In this document: piece by piece, positions 21,746 to 23,664 of the stretch
Position numbering within the stretch: the first letter of the stretch is position 1
How the letters are laid out: each line of letters opens with the position of its first letter
Assembly (NCBI GenBank): GCA_964612425.1
Contig: CAZTDX010000057.1
Coordinates: 1 to 23,664 of the forward strand
Source of the DNA: CAUJGP01 sp964612425
Lineage (GTDB): Bacteria; Bdellovibrionota; Bdellovibrionia; Bdellovibrionales; Bdellovibrionaceae
Reading direction: 5' to 3'
DNA length: 23,664 nucleotides
Position numbers and translations under genes: made by a program
Notes under the pieces: model-generated
Seen by the model: the letters and a program-made list of their open reading frames with translations, nothing else
Databases searched by the model: none
What the model was told of the DNA's origin: nothing

Positions 21746-22170
21746 TTAAAACTACCACCCTCAGTTGGATTATCAATATAACGGCAGGGAATAGACATTA
21801 AACGCCCATCCACTTCACGAGTTGTATAACACCTATCTCCTTTGGAACTGCTAGAAGTATCCTGGGGAGTAATGCCTTCACGGCCAAGGACATCGTATTT
21901 CTCCAAATTTAAAAGTGTGTCTCTGCGAACTTTAGCATCGCGTGACTCAAGAGAGCCATGAATAGCATAACTCGCAATCCCACCAACTATGCCGCCAATG
22001 ACAGCGCTTTTTAACATGTTCTCACTTTTATCTTGTCCTGGTGATTGGTTTCCTGCAATTCCACCAACCATAGCCCCTGTGGTAGCCCCTAAGATGAGTG
22101 AATCCTTCAGCGTTGCGCATCCTGATATAAATAGAACTAGTACAATACCTACGATCTTTTTATTTAAAAT
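21742..22170 (-). CDS. Glycine-zipper lipoprotein with apparent ATT start
   Basis: The frame encodes a lipoprotein: a signal sequence KKIVGIVLVLFISGC with lipobox ISGC, then a glycine-zipper region (LGATTGAMVGGIAGN; VIGGIVGGIASYAIHG) like Rick-17kDa and related envelope proteins. A C-terminal region has CYTTREVDGRLMSIPCRYI with two cysteines. There is no ATG, GTG or TTG between the nearest upstream stop and the lipobox. The only sensible start is ATT at 22170, five bases after AAAGGAG, giving 142 residues; an internal ATG at 22071 would delete the lipobox. ATT is a rare start (as in infC), so it may be a mutated ATG or real. It is coupled to the next gene and may help the conjugation channel or entry exclusion. 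Confidence 0.62.
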   Translation of the reverse strand: MLNKKIVGIVLVLFISGCATLKDSLILGATTGAMVGGIAGNQSPGQDKSENMLKSAVIGGIVGGIASYAIHGSLESRDAKVRRDTLLNLEKYDVLGREGITPQDTSSSSKGDRCYTTREVDGRLMSIPCRYIDNPTEGGSFK

Positions 22171-22450
22171 AAGTTCTCCTTTTTTAAAGTAATTTAGAAA
22201 TTTAAAATCAACTTAACGACAATATTTTTTATTAATTAATGTTCCTCTCCTCTCCGGACCTCTCCACTCCTCTTTACGCCTACTGGCTCAACTGGTCTTC
22301 TCATATCAATATTCATCCTTAATACTGATATAAGAAACCCCTTCTAGTTTGCCACACCTTGATTATAATGATTTCAACCATTTGAACCACTACTGCCTGT
22401 TACAAGGGTAACCAAGCAAGTAACACCCACTTGTTACGCCTGTAACACCC
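22171..22450 (-). promoter_or_regulatory. Regulatory region with GTTAC palindromes and an inverted repeat
   Basis: This gap upstream of the lipoprotein gene contains two 14-bp palindromes of form GTTAC-N4-GTAAC (22399-22412 and 22433-22446) with an extra GTAAC half (22420-22424) between them. There is also an 11-bp inverted repeat with one mismatch, ATATCAATATT / AATACTGATAT (22303-22313 and 22321-22331). A purine-rich (minus strand) run with repeated CCTCTCC lies at 22244-22265. The spaced half-sites look like operators or iterons. No gene is seen. Confidence 0.5.
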
Positions 22451-23191
22451 TCATTTGAATTCCAGTGCTTGTTCATTTTTACTTTTAAAAATGATGCTTG
22501 GCTCGCTGGTTTTTGCTTCTTCCTCGCTTGCAAAATACAAAAGTGAATTGCTTCCATTACAAACTTCAGAATCTATTCGTGCAATAAGGCGGTGTATTTC
22601 TGGATCGGGTGAAATATATAAAATGCCGTCTAAACCTTGAGAAATATAATATTCCACTAATTTCTCTTGATAGCGCTGTGGAGTTTTTTTGCTTAATTCC
22701 ATTTCAACTGCATAGGTTTGAAGTTTTCCATTGATTCCCTCAATAGAGAGTATACCATCAGAATGAATTTTCACAGCGGCTTCGTAATTCGGTTGGATCG
22801 CTAATGCCTTTGATGAACAAAGCAAATTTTCAGTATAAAAACTGTGAAAACAATGAAGTCGCTCAAATCTTAAAAATACTTCGGCTAAACGCACATCATG
22901 CTCTAAAGATTCAGTTTTAAAATGTGGATTTTCAATTTCAAAGGGCCAAGTATCTCCTATTGCTTCCCAAATTTTAGGAAGCGGTTGAACGACTATAGTT
23001 ACTTTACCCAATAGTTGAAGTGCCGAGGAGCGAAGATATCCAGCACGCACTAAAGATTTTATTCGTCTTCGAGCTACCACTCCGGAGACATTTTTAAAAT
23101 GTCTTCGTGTAATTTGATTATAAGTGACCGCTCGACAAGCAAAAATAAACTTCAAAACTTGAATGTCTCTAGTTTGTAGAACTAATTTCAT
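22451..23191 (-). CDS. Replication-relaxation family protein
   Basis: A 246-residue protein resembling the Replic_Relax family found beside FtsK-type and relaxase genes in conjugative elements. The first 60 residues are a winged helix-turn-helix (LQTRDIQVLKFIFACRAVTYNQITRRHF and RRRIKSLVRAGYL). The C-terminal part contains TESLEHDVRLAEVFLRFE, the family's conserved H-D-... segment, then a hydrophobic core with YAVEMELSKKTPQRYQEKLVEYY. These proteins act as relaxosome or replication accessories. Its ATG abuts the stop of the FtsK-type gene (TAATG), giving coupled translation. The family call rests on the layout and I did not compare sequences. Confidence 0.72.
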   Translation of the reverse strand: MKLVLQTRDIQVLKFIFACRAVTYNQITRRHFKNVSGVVARRRIKSLVRAGYLRSSALQLLGKVTIVVQPLPKIWEAIGDTWPFEIENPHFKTESLEHDVRLAEVFLRFERLHCFHSFYTENLLCSSKALAIQPNYEAAVKIHSDGILSIEGINGKLQTYAVEMELSKKTPQRYQEKLVEYYISQGLDGILYISPDPEIHRLIARIDSEVCNGSNSLLYFASEEEAKTSEPSIIFKSKNEQALEFK

Positions 23192-23664
23192 TAAAATACG
23201 TCCTTTTTAGGAGAAACCATATTATTTTTTTCACTCACTATTTCTTCTACATTAGCTGTTGTGCTTTCATTCTTTGAGAAGAGCATGGGTTGCAAATTGG
23301 GATTGTTATCTCCATTGAATTTCTGAAGCAGTTCATTGATCTTTGAAGTCACACCACTTTGATCTAATTTTGGAGCTTGCACGATGATGTCTTTACTCCC
23401 AACGGACCAAATTCCTCGCCCTGGAACTTGAGGTAATTCATTAGCAATATTACTTCCAAGCACTGTAACCGAGGCAGGTCCTGTGTTAGTTCTAAAGATC
23501 ATTCGTGCGGTCATATTAGATTGAACGCGAGTATCGATAGTTTCTTTCACCACTTTTTGAGTGCCAAGAATCAAATGGATTCCCGCAGCCCGTCCTAGTT
23601 TAGCAATACGGTCTGATAAATTTCGAGCCATAACTGCATATTCACCCTTATCTTCTGAAGTGCG
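23191..23664 (-). CDS. FtsK/SpoIIIE-type DNA-translocating ATPase, C-terminal part
   Basis: The last 157 residues of a protein that runs beyond the right edge. The sequence RIAKLGRAAGIHLILGTQ, then RVQSNMTARMIFRTNTGPASVTVLG and ANELPQVPGRGIW, is the C-terminal ATPase core of the FtsK/SpoIIIE/TraG-like translocases; Walker A and B lie outside the window. A short polar tail follows (NESTTANVEEIVSEKNN). In conjugative elements such proteins bring DNA to the secretion channel (coupling role); in phage or plasmid contexts they move DNA. The neighbour is a replication-relaxation protein, so a conjugative coupling ATPase is the best guess. The frame is open for all 11 codons before the first internal ATG. 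Confidence 0.87.
   Translation of the reverse strand, partial: RTSEDKGEYAVMARNLSDRIAKLGRAAGIHLILGTQKVVKETIDTRVQSNMTARMIFRTNTGPASVTVLGSNIANELPQVPGRGIWSVGSKDIIVQAPKLDQSGVTSKINELLQKFNGDNNPNLQPMLFSKNESTTANVEEIVSEKNNMVSPKKDVF

Noticed and set aside
18440..22170. Toxin-antitoxin pair around the XRE regulator
   Set aside because: Neither neighbour resembles RelE/HigB or another known toxin; the basic protein at 20804-21010 looks like a DNA-binding accessory.
22399..22446. CRISPR-like array from the GTTAC repeats
   Set aside because: The repeats are 5-base half-sites with irregular spacing; no direct repeat of useful length is present.

Overview
The window is AT-rich DNA from a Gram-negative bacterium. 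Evidence for this includes periplasmic signal peptides, a TolC-type outer-membrane factor with an RND pump, a glycine-zipper lipoprotein and a VirB-type secretion system. Gene style (many overlapping minus-strand operons, a sigma-54 activator, strong AGGAGG ribosome sites) would suit a Bdellovibrio/Bacteriovorax-type organism, but that is inference and no taxonomic marker is present. Almost every gene is on the minus strand; only the TetR-type regulator is clearly plus.

Left edge (1-4423): part of a conjugative type IV secretion operon, read right to left: two small zinc-ribbon proteins and two unknown small proteins, then a VirB2-like pilin, VirB3, the VirB4 ATPase, and the start of a VirB5/TrbJ-like protein that meets an early stop. 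Right edge (17571-23664): more of a mobile element. It holds a broken zinc-finger gene, a GC-rich block with a hairpin and a sequence matching the nick core of IncQ/MOBQ-type transfer origins, and a 730-residue large serine recombinase translationally coupled to a tiny membrane protein. It also holds an XRE regulator with an operator inside its promoter, a lipoprotein that seems to start at ATT, a replication-relaxation family protein and the C-terminal end of an FtsK-type DNA-pumping ATPase. The two edges probably belong to one integrative conjugative element or plasmid, but no relaxase is in view.

Between them lie two probable cargo or host blocks. The first (4743-10439) is the most interesting part of the window. 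It is a five-gene operon whose cistrons all overlap or abut: an NtrC-type sigma-54 response regulator, a small secreted protein with two cysteines, a membrane-tethered peptide-type (SBP_bac_5) binding protein, a compact YcaO-like enzyme, and a histidine kinase with its own receiver domain. I know no described pathway with this set. It looks like a signalling circuit in which a YcaO enzyme and a periplasmic binding protein work with a two-component system. Short GGGTGGCGG-type palindromes flank the operon on both sides. The second (11565-17017) is a TolC-RND efflux pair lacking an adaptor gene, divergent from a TetR regulator across a striking nested palindrome.

The stretch 10440-11564 contains no confident gene, only orphan open frames that may be decayed.
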